Shown here piece after piece: positions 25,131-35,000 of a DNA stretch of 64,000 nt (positions are counted from its first letter, which is position 1; every line of letters starts with the position of its first letter). Source of the DNA: Cytophagales bacterium (GTDB taxonomy: Bacteria > Bacteroidota > Bacteroidia > Cytophagales > Flammeovirgaceae). The notes beneath the pieces were generated by a model. The model did no database searches, was not told where the DNA came from, and saw nothing but the letters and a program-made list of their open reading frames with translations. Both the position numbers and the translations under genes were made by a program. The stretch is taken from the NCBI GenBank assembly GCA_025056215.1, contig JANWWC010000001.1, positions 558,001-622,000 on the forward strand, read 5' to 3'.

Positions 25131-26523
25131 TTGCTTTTTCTAAAAGCGCAATGTTTTCAACATGATAGGTGTGAGGAAACATATCAACAGGTTGTATCTT
25201 TTTTACACGATATTTTTTAGCAAGCAATTGTAAATCCCGTGCCTGTGTAGCAGGGTTGCAACTTATATACACAAGGCGCGGACTTTCTATGTCCAATAAC
25301 TTTTTGATTACCTCTGTAGACATTCCATTCCGCGGTGGATCGGCAATAATTACATCAGGCTTTCCTTGAGCGAAAATAAAATCATCTTTTAAAACATCCT
25401 TTATATCTCCTACAAAGAAGTATGCATTTTGAACCTGATTAAGAAAAGCATTTATTTTTGCATCTTCTATGGCCTCAGGAACGCATTCTATTCCCACTAC
25501 TTTTCGAGCTTTTTTAGAAACAAATAAAGCAATTGTTCCTGTGCCTGTGTAAAGGTCATAAACGATTTCTTTTCCACTCAAACCAGCAAACTCTCGAACT
25601 TTCTTGTAAAGCTCATATGCTTGTTCTGAATTGGTCTGATAAAAAGATTTTACACCTACTCGAAAACGAAAATTTTCCATAGTTTCCACTATAAACGAAT
25701 CTCCGAAGTAAGTAATAACAGGTAAATCAGCATAAGAATCGTTTAGTTTGGTATTAATCACATAATTTAAAGAGACTATCATAGGAAAATTTTGATGCAA
25801 AAATTGCATCACTTCTTCAATAGCGCTTGCATGATTCTCTCCAAATTGGACAAGCACTAACCACTGACCTACACTATTATTCCGCAATACAATTCCTCTT
25901 AAAAATCCTTTTTTTTCCTTTAAATGAAAAAATGAAAAATTGCGCTGTTTAGCAAATTCTCGTAAACGATTCCGAATCTGATTTGCGACATCATTTTGCA
26001 AATAACAAGTTTGAATATCTAACACCTTATCAAAATGCTTAGGAATATGAAATCCAAGTCCTCTGCGGTCGATTACCTGTTGAGAATGAATTTCTTCTGC
26101 ACTTAACCAACGCGCATGAGTAAAAGTATACTCCATTTTATTGCGATAATATTTTTGAGAAGATGCGCCGATAATAGGAAGTACTTCCTGAATTTCTACT
26201 TTTCCGATACGCTGGAGCGTCTCTATAACGTATTGTTGTTTGTACTCGATTTGTTTATGATATTGAAGATGCTGCCATTTGCAACCTCCGCATATACCAA
26301 AGTGCTCACAAAAAGGCTCTACATAGTCTGCAGAGCGCTGATGAAAATGCGTAGGCAAAGCCACAGCATAATTCTTTTTGTTTTCTATTATTTGTAAATC
26401 CGCTATATCTCCTGGAATAGCGCCTTCAATAAAAATCACCTTTTCTTCTATACGACTAACACAGCGCCCTTCGCCCGCAAAGCGCTCTACTTGAACGTTT
26501 TCTAATCTTTTTTTATACGACAT
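25120..26523 (-). CDS. rlmD: 23S rRNA (uracil-5-)-methyltransferase RlmD-type
   Basis: 467 residues. An N-terminal TRAM domain (about 1-58) is followed by the four-cysteine iron-sulphur motif (CEHFGICGGCKWQ plus a later Cys). The C-terminal SAM-dependent domain has the QTNSEQAYELYKKV segment, YDLYTGTGTIALF (SAM loop), DPPRNGM and the catalytic cysteine in YISCNPATQARDL. It uses SAM to make 5-methyluridine in RNA. Bacteroidota proteins of this family are named RlmD, but the exact site (m5U1939 or another) cannot be decided here. It is convergent with the T9SS gene, has its own promoter (26540-26573) and is transcribed alone. Confidence 0.92.
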   Translation of the reverse strand: MSYKKRLENVQVERFAGEGRCVSRIEEKVIFIEGAIPGDIADLQIIENKKNYAVALPTHFHQRSADYVEPFCEHFGICGGCKWQHLQYHKQIEYKQQYVIETLQRIGKVEIQEVLPIIGASSQKYYRNKMEYTFTHARWLSAEEIHSQQVIDRRGLGFHIPKHFDKVLDIQTCYLQNDVANQIRNRLREFAKQRNFSFFHLKEKKGFLRGIVLRNNSVGQWLVLVQFGENHASAIEEVMQFLHQNFPMIVSLNYVINTKLNDSYADLPVITYFGDSFIVETMENFRFRVGVKSFYQTNSEQAYELYKKVREFAGLSGKEIVYDLYTGTGTIALFVSKKARKVVGIECVPEAIEDAKINAFLNQVQNAYFFVGDIKDVLKDDFIFAQGKPDVIIADPPRNGMSTEVIKKLLDIESPRLVYISCNPATQARDLQLLAKKYRVKKIQPVDMFPHTYHVENIALLEKATTI

Positions 26524-26539
26524 GCTTATAAACTTTTAG

Positions 26540-26573
26540 CAAAAATAACTTACTATGCTTTGAGTTTCACAAA
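26540..26573 (-). promoter_or_regulatory. Promoter of rlmD (TTTG-N22-TATTTTTG)
   Basis: Minus strand: TTTG at 26573-26570 and TATTTTTG at 26547-26540. The leader to the ATG at 26523 would be only about 10 bases. Confidence 0.65.
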
Positions 26574-26709
26574 AGGAGATTTATTCAAGCAGTCTCGTTT
26601 TTAATTATCAAAAATTCCTTATAAAGTAACAATAATTTTACGGAAGCGGTGTTTTTTTATTTGGTATCGCTTATTTTTTGCTGCTCATTTTTTTAAACTA
26701 TAATACACC

Positions 26710-27957
26710 ATGCAAGTAAGTCAGTTTACTGAGAATCCAATTGTACTGCGTCTGTTAGAAGAACTACGGCAAGAAGGAATTTACCAAAAGCAATTTTCAG
26801 ACGTGTTAGATGACCAAGGAAATCAATACGTAGACTTAGTACAAGAAGGTGGCGGCATGTTAGGAATTGCTTTAACAGGATATGTATACATTTTAGAACA
26901 AGTCGGAATTCGGTTTATGGGGCTTGCAGGAACTTCTGCAGGTGCTATCAACACCATTTTAATGGCTAGCTTAGGAAAAATACAAGAAGCTAAATCTCAT
27001 AAAGTTCTTCATTATTTGGCTAATAAGAACTTTTTCGAATTCGTAGACGGCGACGAAGACGTTATCAACTTTATTAAGCTTTCTGTTTCTAAACCTAAAG
27101 AAGTAGGATTTTTTTGGAAATTTAAATACGCATGGTTCGCCTATCAAATTGCAGATACTATCAGGGAACACATCGGCATGAACCCGGGCATTAACTTTTT
27201 GACATGGCTCATTGAAATTTTGGAAGAAAACGGAATAAAAACCTTGAAAGACCTCAAAAAACTGCGAGCTCAACTGCCCGATAGTTTGCACATTAGGGAC
27301 GGAGTGGAAAATACAATAGACGGATTGGAGGCTCGTTTAGTCATGATAGCAGCCGATATTACCACTCAGACCAAAATAGAGTTCCCCCGCATGGCTTGTT
27401 TATATTGGGATAATCCTGATGAAGTTAATCCAGCTTATTTTGCTCGCGCCTCTATGTCTGTTCCAGTCTTTTTTTATCCCTTAAGGCTTAATAACCTTCC
27501 TCGCAACGAAGAAGCCAAACAACGATGGAGTGAATTGGCAGGCTATCGCGGAGAGATTCCACAAGAAGTAGTTTTGGTGGATGGAGGAATTGTTTCTAAT
27601 TTTCCTATTAATGTATTTCATAAAACAAATGCCGTGCCTCGTTTGCCCACTTTTGGCGTAAAACTGGGCATCGACCGCACTGAAAGCACTACAATTAAAG
27701 GAATTAGAAGCCTTTTTGGCGCTTCGTTTGATACAGCGCGGCACATTCATGACTTTGATTTTATTTTCAGAAACCCTGAGTATAGGCAATTAGTAGCTCA
27801 CATCGATACAGGCGAGCACCATTGGCTCAACTTTGCTATGTCAGATTACGCTAAAGTCGATTTATTCGTACGAGGAGCAAAAGCAGCTGCAGATTTTCTC
27901 AAAAGATTCGATTGGCAAAAGTACAAAGAATATCGTCGTCAATTGAAAGTGACTTAG
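26710..27957 (+). CDS. Patatin-like phospholipase
   Basis: 415 residues, no signal peptide. The patatin catalytic set is present: oxyanion hole QEGGGMLGIA (about residue 50), the nucleophile serine in GLAGTSAGAIN (GxSxG, about residue 78) and the dyad aspartate in VLVDGGIVSNFPI (about residue 295, DGG). Such enzymes hydrolyse acyl esters of phospholipids or other lipids. It is cytoplasmic or membrane-peripheral and stands alone, with 185 bases upstream and 255 downstream. The second patatin in this window (57245) is membrane-anchored and only distantly related. Confidence 0.9.
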   Translation: MQVSQFTENPIVLRLLEELRQEGIYQKQFSDVLDDQGNQYVDLVQEGGGMLGIALTGYVYILEQVGIRFMGLAGTSAGAINTILMASLGKIQEAKSHKVLHYLANKNFFEFVDGDEDVINFIKLSVSKPKEVGFFWKFKYAWFAYQIADTIREHIGMNPGINFLTWLIEILEENGIKTLKDLKKLRAQLPDSLHIRDGVENTIDGLEARLVMIAADITTQTKIEFPRMACLYWDNPDEVNPAYFARASMSVPVFFYPLRLNNLPRNEEAKQRWSELAGYRGEIPQEVVLVDGGIVSNFPINVFHKTNAVPRLPTFGVKLGIDRTESTTIKGIRSLFGASFDTARHIHDFDFIFRNPEYRQLVAHIDTGEHHWLNFAMSDYAKVDLFVRGAKAAADFLKRFDWQKYKEYRRQLKVT

Positions 27958-28212
27958 AAATTGATTTTCAAAAAGTAAGTAATTGAAAGTTTCATTTTTT
28001 AGTTTTAATCTATCATGCCTCTCCATACGTTACAGCTGTCGTGTACTGATTGTTGAAAATTTGTAAGAATTATAGAGACCTAGTCCATCACCGTTTGAGG
28101 AAATTGATTTAAGGAATTAGTTTTGCTAAAAATTTGTTAAAATCTATAGATCTTGTCTTCAGATTCCAAAAAATAATTCCACATTATCCATCAATTTGAG
28201 CATTTTTAAACC

Positions 28213-29196
28213 ATGCCTATTATTACACCTCAGCCTTTTAAAAATCCTTTTGGATATTGGAATGGTCACCTACAAACAATTCTTCCAAGTGTGTTCCGAA
28301 AAATTCCGCTCCCCTATGAAAAGCGTCATCGCATCTTTACGCCAGATAACGATTTTTTAGACATTGACTGTACATCTCAGCAACACTCAAACTTAGTAAT
28401 AGTGCTCCATGGTTTAGAAGGAAACTCTTATCGCCATTACGTATGCGGACTCATCAAATTGTTTCAACAACATGGCTGGGACGGTGTAGGATATAATTGC
28501 CGTTCCTGTAGCGGAGAACTAAATTGGCAGCCGCGCCTTTATCATCATGCAGACTCTGAAGACTTTGCTTTTGCAATAGATTTTATTTTACAATCTACCT
28601 CCTATCAAAATATTGCTTTAGTAGGATTTAGCATGGGAGGAAACATTCTCATAAGATACCTTGCAAAATTTGCGGAGCACCTCTCACCTCTTATTAAGGT
28701 AGGAGTTGCCATTTCTTCGCCTTATCATCTCAAAGAAGTAGCTATTGAAATTGAAAAACCTCTAAAACGATTTTACAACGATAAATTTGTAAAAAAGATG
28801 ATAAAGAAAGTGATACAAAAGAAAAAAATTTTAAAAGAAAAATTCCCTATTGACGAAAAAGATATTTTTAAAATTCGAACTTGCCGAGATTTTGACAAAC
28901 TCATTACAGCACCCCTGCACGGATTTGCCAATCCAGATGAGTTTTATGAACAAGCAAGTATCTCAACCCATATTCATAAAGTCAAAATTCCAATTTTGTT
29001 GTTGAGCGCTTCAAACGACCCTCTTCTAACGCCCTCTTGCTTTCCCTATCAAACAGCTCAAAATAGTTATAACTTCTACTTAGAAGTTACGCATAGCGGC
29101 GGACACGTAGGCTTTTGCGTTCAAAATTCTGTTTTTACTTATGCAGAACAAAGGGCGCTCGCTTTTTGTCAGCATTTTATCTCCTCAAAACTTTAA
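28213..29196 (+). CDS. YheT-family alpha/beta hydrolase
   Basis: 327 residues. It shows the YheT/EMB8 pattern: an N-terminal NPFGYWNGHLQTILPS, then LVIVLHGLEGNSYRHYV (oxyanion region), YNCRSCSGELN, and the nucleophile elbow GFSMGGN with the serine. The catalytic His is probably in THSGGHVGF near the C-terminus and the Asp in SASNDPLL. Members hydrolyse esters of unknown natural substrate; E. coli YheT has carboxylesterase-like activity. It is followed after 125 bases by the YggS gene on the same strand and may share a transcript with it. Confidence 0.88.
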   Translation: MPIITPQPFKNPFGYWNGHLQTILPSVFRKIPLPYEKRHRIFTPDNDFLDIDCTSQQHSNLVIVLHGLEGNSYRHYVCGLIKLFQQHGWDGVGYNCRSCSGELNWQPRLYHHADSEDFAFAIDFILQSTSYQNIALVGFSMGGNILIRYLAKFAEHLSPLIKVGVAISSPYHLKEVAIEIEKPLKRFYNDKFVKKMIKKVIQKKKILKEKFPIDEKDIFKIRTCRDFDKLITAPLHGFANPDEFYEQASISTHIHKVKIPILLLSASNDPLLTPSCFPYQTAQNSYNFYLEVTHSGGHVGFCVQNSVFTYAEQRALAFCQHFISSKL

Positions 29197-29321
29197 GAAA
29201 ATCTAAAATTTTTAATTCATGATAAAAGTACATTCTTTTCTTAAGCACTTGAAAAAGTTCTATTTTCTGGATTTCTCTGTTTAAGAGTTCGTATGTTATT
29301 TTGAAACACAATTTTGAAGAT

Positions 29322-29984
29322 ATGATAGCGCAACGCCTGAAAGAATTCGAAAAACTGTTGGCAGGCACTTCTTGCCGATTAGTAGCTGTTAGCAAAACAA
29401 AACCAATTCCAGACTTGATGGAGGCTTATTCTGCAGGACAACGGCTTTTCGGAGAAAATAAAGTGCAGGAAATGTGCGAAAAGCAACCTGCTATGCCACC
29501 TGATATAGAATGGCACCTTATCGGACATTTACAAACCAATAAAGTAAAATATATTGTCCCATTTGTAGCACTCATTCAGAGCGTAGATAGTTGGCGCTTG
29601 TTAGAAGAAATCAATAAAAGAGCCTCCAAAGTGAATCGAATAATAAATTGTTTATTACAAATTCACATAGCTCAAGAAGAAACTAAATTCGGATTAGATG
29701 AAAAAGGATTGGAAGAACTTCTCCAAAATCCACTCTTACCTACTCTTTCGAACATACGAATTTTAGGACTTATGGGAATGGCTACGAATACAAATGACCA
29801 ACAACAAATCCGAAAAGAATTTCGTTACTTGCGCCATTTATTCGATAGTTACGCTAAAAACTTACATACTCCTAATGTTTTATTTCAAGAACTTTCGATG
29901 GGTATGAGCAACGATTACAAAATTGCTATTGAAGAGGGCTCTACACTCATTCGGATAGGGAGTGCAATTTTTGGGAGTCGTTAG
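29322..29984 (+). CDS. yggS: YggS/PLPBP family pyridoxal phosphate homeostasis protein
   Basis: Binds pyridoxal 5'-phosphate and buffers the cellular PLP pool. The ATG at 29322 gives 220 residues; a TTG seven codons earlier (29301) is possible but less likely. Motifs: the PLP lysine in LVAVSKTKP, FGENKVQE, the typical IEWHLIGHLQTNKVK, QIHIAQEETKFGL and SMGMSNDYKIAIEEGSTLIRIG at the C-terminus. The fold is the alanine-racemase-like barrel without the C-terminal domain. It has a 4-base tail-to-tail overlap with pth. Confidence 0.95.
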   Translation: MIAQRLKEFEKLLAGTSCRLVAVSKTKPIPDLMEAYSAGQRLFGENKVQEMCEKQPAMPPDIEWHLIGHLQTNKVKYIVPFVALIQSVDSWRLLEEINKRASKVNRIINCLLQIHIAQEETKFGLDEKGLEELLQNPLLPTLSNIRILGLMGMATNTNDQQQIRKEFRYLRHLFDSYAKNLHTPNVLFQELSMGMSNDYKIAIEEGSTLIRIGSAIFGSR

Positions 29985-30544
29985 TTATTAAAATCTGTCA
30001 TTGTTTTTTCTAATCCGACCAAACCAAAAGAAAGAATCGCACGAGTTGCTCTTTCGATAATAGCGGGCAATTGCTCTTGTTCTTGAAGCGAAAACTTTCC
30101 TAAAACGTATTCTATTTGCTTGCCTTTTGGATAATTATTGCCAATGCCTAATCTCATGCGAGCGTAGTTCTGATGTCCGAGCATTTCTTCGATGTGTTTG
30201 AGTCCATTATGTCCTGCGGAAGAACCTTTGGGCTTGATGCGAATCTTTCCGAAAGGAAGAGCGAGATCATCTACTACTACTAATAAATTTTCGATAAAAA
30301 TATGATATTCCTTTAAAGCAGCAACTACTGCTTTTCCACTCAAGTTCATATAAGTAGTAGGTTTTGCCAAATAAAAATGCTTTCCTTTATGCTTGAATTC
30401 CGCCACAAGTGCGTGCTTTCCTATATCAAAATTTACAGACTGTTGTTGTGCCAAAGCATCAAGTATCATAAAACCAATATTATGGCGGGTATTGTCGTAC
30501 TCTGGGCCTATATTTCCAAGCCCTACGATGAGATATTTTACCAT
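29981..30544 (-). CDS. pth: Peptidyl-tRNA hydrolase
   Basis: Cleaves peptidyl-tRNA that drops off ribosomes and recycles the tRNA. 187 residues, the standard length. Motifs: VGLGNIGPEYDNTRHNIGFM with the catalytic His, LAKPTTYMNLSGKAV, VVDDLALPFGKIRIKPKGSSAGHNGLKHIEE, and RLGIGNNYP. It is divergent from a small lipoprotein gene (60 bases between starts) and convergent with yggS. Confidence 0.97.
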   Translation of the reverse strand: MVKYLIVGLGNIGPEYDNTRHNIGFMILDALAQQQSVNFDIGKHALVAEFKHKGKHFYLAKPTTYMNLSGKAVVAALKEYHIFIENLLVVVDDLALPFGKIRIKPKGSSAGHNGLKHIEEMLGHQNYARMRLGIGNNYPKGKQIEYVLGKFSLQEQEQLPAIIERATRAILSFGLVGLEKTMTDFNN

Positions 30545-30604
30545 TTTTTAAACAAAAATCGACGAAAAAGTATTTTTGAAGCAACAAAAGTAAACGAATC
30601 CGAT

Positions 30605-30970
30605 ATGAAGCAAAAATTTTTGTGGTTATGGGGGTTTATTTTGATAAGTTGCTCAGAAACCACCATTCAAGGGTTTGACTCTCAAAGTTGGAAATCGGAT
30701 AGAATGGGATGCCGCGGATTGCGAATGCAATTACTTTCTCATTTTCAGGCTCATAAAGAAAAATTTTTGAATCTGTCTGAAAAGCAACTTCTCGATATAC
30801 TCGGAAAACCTGATAAAATAGAATTAGCACAGCGCAACCAGCGATTTTTCTATTACTTTGTAGAAAAAGGCTCTCAGTGTGATAGTTCTTTTTCTAGACC
30901 TGGCAGACATGTGGTGATTCGAATCAATTCCATAGAAATTGTAAACGAAATAAACATTCCTCCTTTATAA
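30605..30970 (+). CDS. Small lipoprotein, SmpA/BamE-like C-terminal segment
   Basis: 121 residues from ATG 30605. The open frame extends further upstream, but that part overlaps pth and has no signal. The N-terminus KQKFLWLWGFILISC is a lipoprotein signal with cysteine at residue 16. Residues 55-80 (LNLSEKQLLDILGKPDKIEL) resemble the LGxPD helix-turn of SmpA/BamE-type lipoproteins. Two further cysteines (about 35 and 96) may form a disulphide. It probably sits at the outer membrane or periplasm. Identity with BamE is not claimed; no specific function is known. Confidence 0.6.
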   Translation: MKQKFLWLWGFILISCSETTIQGFDSQSWKSDRMGCRGLRMQLLSHFQAHKEKFLNLSEKQLLDILGKPDKIELAQRNQRFFYYFVEKGSQCDSSFSRPGRHVVIRINSIEIVNEINIPPL

Positions 30971-31004
30971 AACAAAAGAGCCGAACTTTTTTAGCGTTCG
31001 GCTC
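30966..31004 (-). terminator. Intrinsic terminator after sodA
   Basis: Perfect 9-bp stem (GAGCCGAAC / GTTCGGCTC at 30978-30986 and 30996-31004). On the minus strand it is followed by TTTTGTTTTAT. It lies between the sodA stop and the end of the convergent lipoprotein gene. Confidence 0.82.
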
Positions 31005-31023
31005 CAAAACAACTTAAAAAAAC

Positions 31024-31632
31024 TTACTTCAAGGCTTTTTGATAATTCCTTCCTACTTCGTCCCAGTTAATAATATTGAAGAAAGCGGCTATATATTCAG
31101 GACGGCGATTTTGATACTTTAAATAGTAAGCGTGTTCCCAAACATCCAATCCTAAAATAGGAATTCCTTTTACTTCAGCGACATCCATGAGCGGATTGTC
31201 TTGATTAGGAGTAGAAGTGATTTGCAACTTTTTATCGGTATTTACAATAAGCCATGCCCAACCTGAACCAAATCTTGTAGCGGCTGCTTTTGTAAACTCT
31301 TCTTTAAATTTATCGAAGCCTCCTAACTGAGTATTGATAGCTTCTGCGAGTGCTCCACTTGGTTGAGATGGTGTCGGCGACATAATCGTCCAAAACAAAT
31401 TGTGATTCCATGCGCCCCCTCCATTATTGCGCACTGCTACTGGTAATTGGCTTACGATTGCAAATAACTCTTCATAAGACTTGTTTTCGTGTGGTGTTCC
31501 TGCAATAGCATTATTCAGATTAGTAACATACGTTTGATGATGCTTTGTGTGATGAATTTCCATCGTCATCTTATCAATATAAGGTTCTAAAGCATCATAC
31601 GCATACGGAAGTTTAGGAAGTTCGAAAGCCAT
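31024..31632 (-). CDS. sodA: Superoxide dismutase, Mn-type signature
   Basis: 202 residues. Converts superoxide to oxygen and hydrogen peroxide. Metal ligands are visible: His in [12 protein letters not shown], His in [11 protein letters not shown], and Asp/His in [17 protein letters not shown]. The gate residues favour manganese: a glycine rather than glutamine stands in the NNGGGAWNH segment, and a glutamine is present in [11 protein letters not shown], as in MnSOD. A cambialistic enzyme remains possible. No signal peptide, so cytoplasmic. It is transcribed alone with a strong terminator. Confidence 0.94.
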   Translation of the reverse strand: MAFELPKLPYAYDALEPYIDKMTMEIHHTKHHQTYVTNLNNAIAGTPHENKSYEELFAIVSQLPVAVRNNGGGAWNHNLFWTIMSPTPSQPSGALAEAINTQLGGFDKFKEEFTKAAATRFGSGWAWLIVNTDKKLQITSTPNQDNPLMDVAEVKGIPILGLDVWEHAYYLKYQNRRPEYIAAFFNIINWDEVGRNYQKALK

Positions 31633-31745
31633 ATATTTTATAGTTTAATGGTTTGACAAAACTCTCGCACTAACTTCGTGTAAATCTTTGAAATATGCAG
31701 TATGTTCGCTATTATTTTTTTCTCAACAGCCGTAAAAAATAACTT

Positions 31746-32045
31746 ATGGAAAACTCAAAACATCATCTTATAATAGAATATTGTCCTAAATGTGGTTGGC
31801 TTTTGCGCTCTGCTTGGATAGCTCAAGAATTGCTCACTACTTTCACAGAAGAGTTAGACGGAATCACTCTCAAACCGTCTTCCGATTCAGGAACTTTTCG
31901 GATATATCTAAATGGCGAAATCTTTCATGATAGAAAACTCCATAACGGTTTTCCTGAGCTGATTTCATTAAAACAAAAACTCCGCGACAAAATTGCGCCT
32001 CATAAATCATTAGGACACACTGATTCCAAAAAATATAGTTCCTAA
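31746..32045 (+). CDS. SelT/SelW/SelH (Rdx) family thioredoxin-like protein
   Basis: 99 residues. The N-terminal IEYCPKCGWLLRSAWIAQELL is the Rdx-family CxxC motif; here both positions are cysteine, so no selenocysteine is used. The middle part (GTFRIYLNGEIFHDRKLHNGFPELISLKQKLRD) matches the conserved beta strand and helix of the family. These small proteins are thought to act in thiol redox reactions. The C-terminal 15 residues are polar and variable. It lies upstream of smc with a 52-base gap and may share its transcript. Confidence 0.85.
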   Translation: MENSKHHLIIEYCPKCGWLLRSAWIAQELLTTFTEELDGITLKPSSDSGTFRIYLNGEIFHDRKLHNGFPELISLKQKLRDKIAPHKSLGHTDSKKYSS

Positions 32046-32097
32046 AAATTTATGCTCCTTATTTGCTTAGAACTGAAATATTAAAAATTTGACTCTG

Positions 32098-35000
32098 ATG
32101 ATATTAAGCAAACTAGAAATTCGAGGATTTAAGAGCTTTGGCGATAAAGTATCATTTCATTTTCACGAAGGAGTAACAGGTATAGTAGGCCCCAATGGCA
32201 GTGGGAAATCGAATGTAGTAGATGCTATTCGTTGGGTATTGGGAGAACAACGCTCTCGCGTATTGCGCTCTGACAAAATGGACAACGTTATTTTTAACGG
32301 CACGCGTACACGCAAACCCGTTCAGATGGCGGAAGTATCTATTAGTTTCAAAAATACGCGCAACCTTTTGCCTACGCAATATACCGAAGTAACCGTTACG
32401 AGGCGCTTCTACCGCTCTGGAGAAAGTGAATATCTTCTCAACAATGTGCCTTGTCGTCTTAAAGATATTCAAAACCTTTTTATGGATACAGGGATTGGAG
32501 CAGGTAGTTATGCTATTATCGAACTTAAAATGGTCGACGAAATTTTGAACGATCAGAATAATTCGAGGCGCCAATTATTCGAAGAAGCTGCAGGAGTTTT
32601 AAAGTTCAAACAACGCAAAAAAGAATCCGCTCGCAAACTAGAAGAAACAGATACCGACTTAGCTCGCGTAGAAGATTTGTTGTTCGAAATAGAAAAAAAC
32701 TTAAAATCCCTTGAAAAGCAAGCTAAACAAGTTCAAACTTACCTTAAACTTAAAGAAGACTACCAACAAGCTACTATTTGTTTAGCTGTTCTGAATGCTC
32801 AAAACTATCAAAATTCCTTGTATACTCTCCAAGAACAAATTCAAAAAGAAGAACTTTTACAAGCAGAAATAAGCAAACAAATTGCTTTTTCAGAGGCAAA
32901 TATCGAAAAATATCAGCATGAGCTCGTTCAAAAAGAAAAATGGCTCCAGTCTAGACAAAAAGCACTCAACGAAAACCAAGAAAAAATCAGACAAATAGAA
33001 AGCGAAGTTAAAATCAAACAAACACGTTCAAAATTTCTTCAAGAGAAACTTACTTCTTTACAACAACAACTAGAGCAAGATGCTCAAATCGCTCAACGCA
33101 CTCAACAAAACATGCAAGCTCTATTGCGCGAACAAGAAACTCTCAGTAAACAACTTCGCGAGGCTGAATTTTTGTTAGAAAAAGTCCAACAAGAACACCA
33201 TCAACAAAAACAAAGCGCTCAACAAAAAAAAGAAACCCTTACTGCTATTGAACAACAACTCCGCCACAATCAAGCCACTCTCTATCAAATCCAAAAAGAA
33301 TATGAAATCAACCAAATACACGTTCAAGCATTAGAACAAGAACTCAAAAATTACCAAGATTCTCATTCTCATCAATCGTCGTCGCTTCAAACGTTCGAAC
33401 AAAAAATAAAGGAACTTCAGTCTGCTTTGAACATACGGGAACAGGAGTTAGCTCAAAAACAAAAAGACGAAAATTTACTTCTCTCAGAAATTGCCAAGCA
33501 AGAACAAACCTTGCGCACTCTTCAAGAAGAACTTTCATTAGCACAACGACGCCATGATGCCAAATCCAACGAGTATGACCTCACGAAAGCTATGGTAGAA
33601 AATTTAGAAGGATTTCCACAAGCACTCGTTTTACTCAAAAAAGAATGGAATCACGGCAAGCAACTCACCTACTTTTCCGATATTATCACAACATCCGAAA
33701 AATTCAAAGTAGCTATCGAAAGCTTTTTAGAGCCTTATTTAAATTATCTAATAGTTGAAAATGAGTCGCTCGCATTAGATGCCATTCAACTCCTGGCGAA
33801 TTCTGGCGTCGGAAAAGCTCATTTTTTCATTTTAGAAAAGTTTCGAAAGCTTCCTAAAGAAATTCGACTTCCTGAAAAATCGCTTCCAGAATTTATTGTT
33901 CCTGCTTTAGAAATTGTAGAATACGATAAAAAATACGCTGCATTGGTACAAAAATTACTGCAAAACGTATTTATCTGCACTAAACCTGTTGAAAATTTGC
34001 AAGTCCTTTCTTTCATAGGAAAAGAAGATACGCTTATCAGCCTTTCGGGTAATCTCATCTTTCAACCTACTACCATTTCGGGAGGTTCTGTAGGACTTTT
34101 TGAAGGCAGAAGAATCGGAAGAATTAAGAACTTGGAAAAATTAAGTATCGAAAAAGAACAACTATCCCACCAAATAGAACAACTTCAAGAAAACATAGAA
34201 GATCTTCGACAACAAATCGAAAAATTACGCTCAACTTTAGCAGGGGAAAAACTCAAAAAACTCGCTGAGGAAATTACTCAAGTGCGCTACGAACTCTCTA
34301 CTACTCAACTCAAATACGAACAACATATTCGGCTACTAGAAACTGCAACCGACAAACACGAACAACTTCAAAAGCAACTTCTTTCCCTAAAAGAAACTCA
34401 AGAGCAACTACTACCTACTATCAATGAGAAAAAACAAGAAATTGAACTTTTAGAAATACATTTTCAAGCACTTAAGGCAGAAGTAGAAAAGGAATTAGAA
34501 AACCACCAACAATTGACAACTCGCTACAACCAACAAAATCTTTTGTTTTACCAACTTCAAAACAAATTCGAAAGTATCTCTAAAGAAATTCAATATAAAG
34601 AACAAATCTATCAACAAACTTCAGCTCGTTTTTTATCTAATCAGCAACAAGCCGAACAAGTGGCTCTGGAAATCGAAATTATTCAGAATACGAGTGAAGA
34701 CTTCAAAGAACATCTTTATGAGTTATACGAAGAAAAGAAACGCCTCGCAGAATCTGTATTAGAAGCAGAAAAAGAATATTACGCTTTACGCAGCAAAATT
34801 CATGAGGAAGAAAAAAACATCAGACAGTTGCGAACCCAACGCGAGAACAGCATCGCAATTAGCATGCAGTTGCAACAAAAATATGCCGAAAAGCAACTTC
34901 ATTTAGATTCCATCTGCCAACACTTGAACACTGAATTTGGTATTTCATTAGAGGAAGCTTTTCAGCAACTTTCTAACTCTGCCTTCAAAGGATATCATGA

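Noticed and set aside
27958-28212. Gene in the 255-base gap between the patatin and YheT genes
   Set aside because: All six frames have frequent stops and nothing protein-like; no hairpin with a T-run.
32152-32574. Antisense frame of 140 residues within smc
   Set aside because: A by-product of the strong codon bias of smc; the sense frame encodes the Walker A region.
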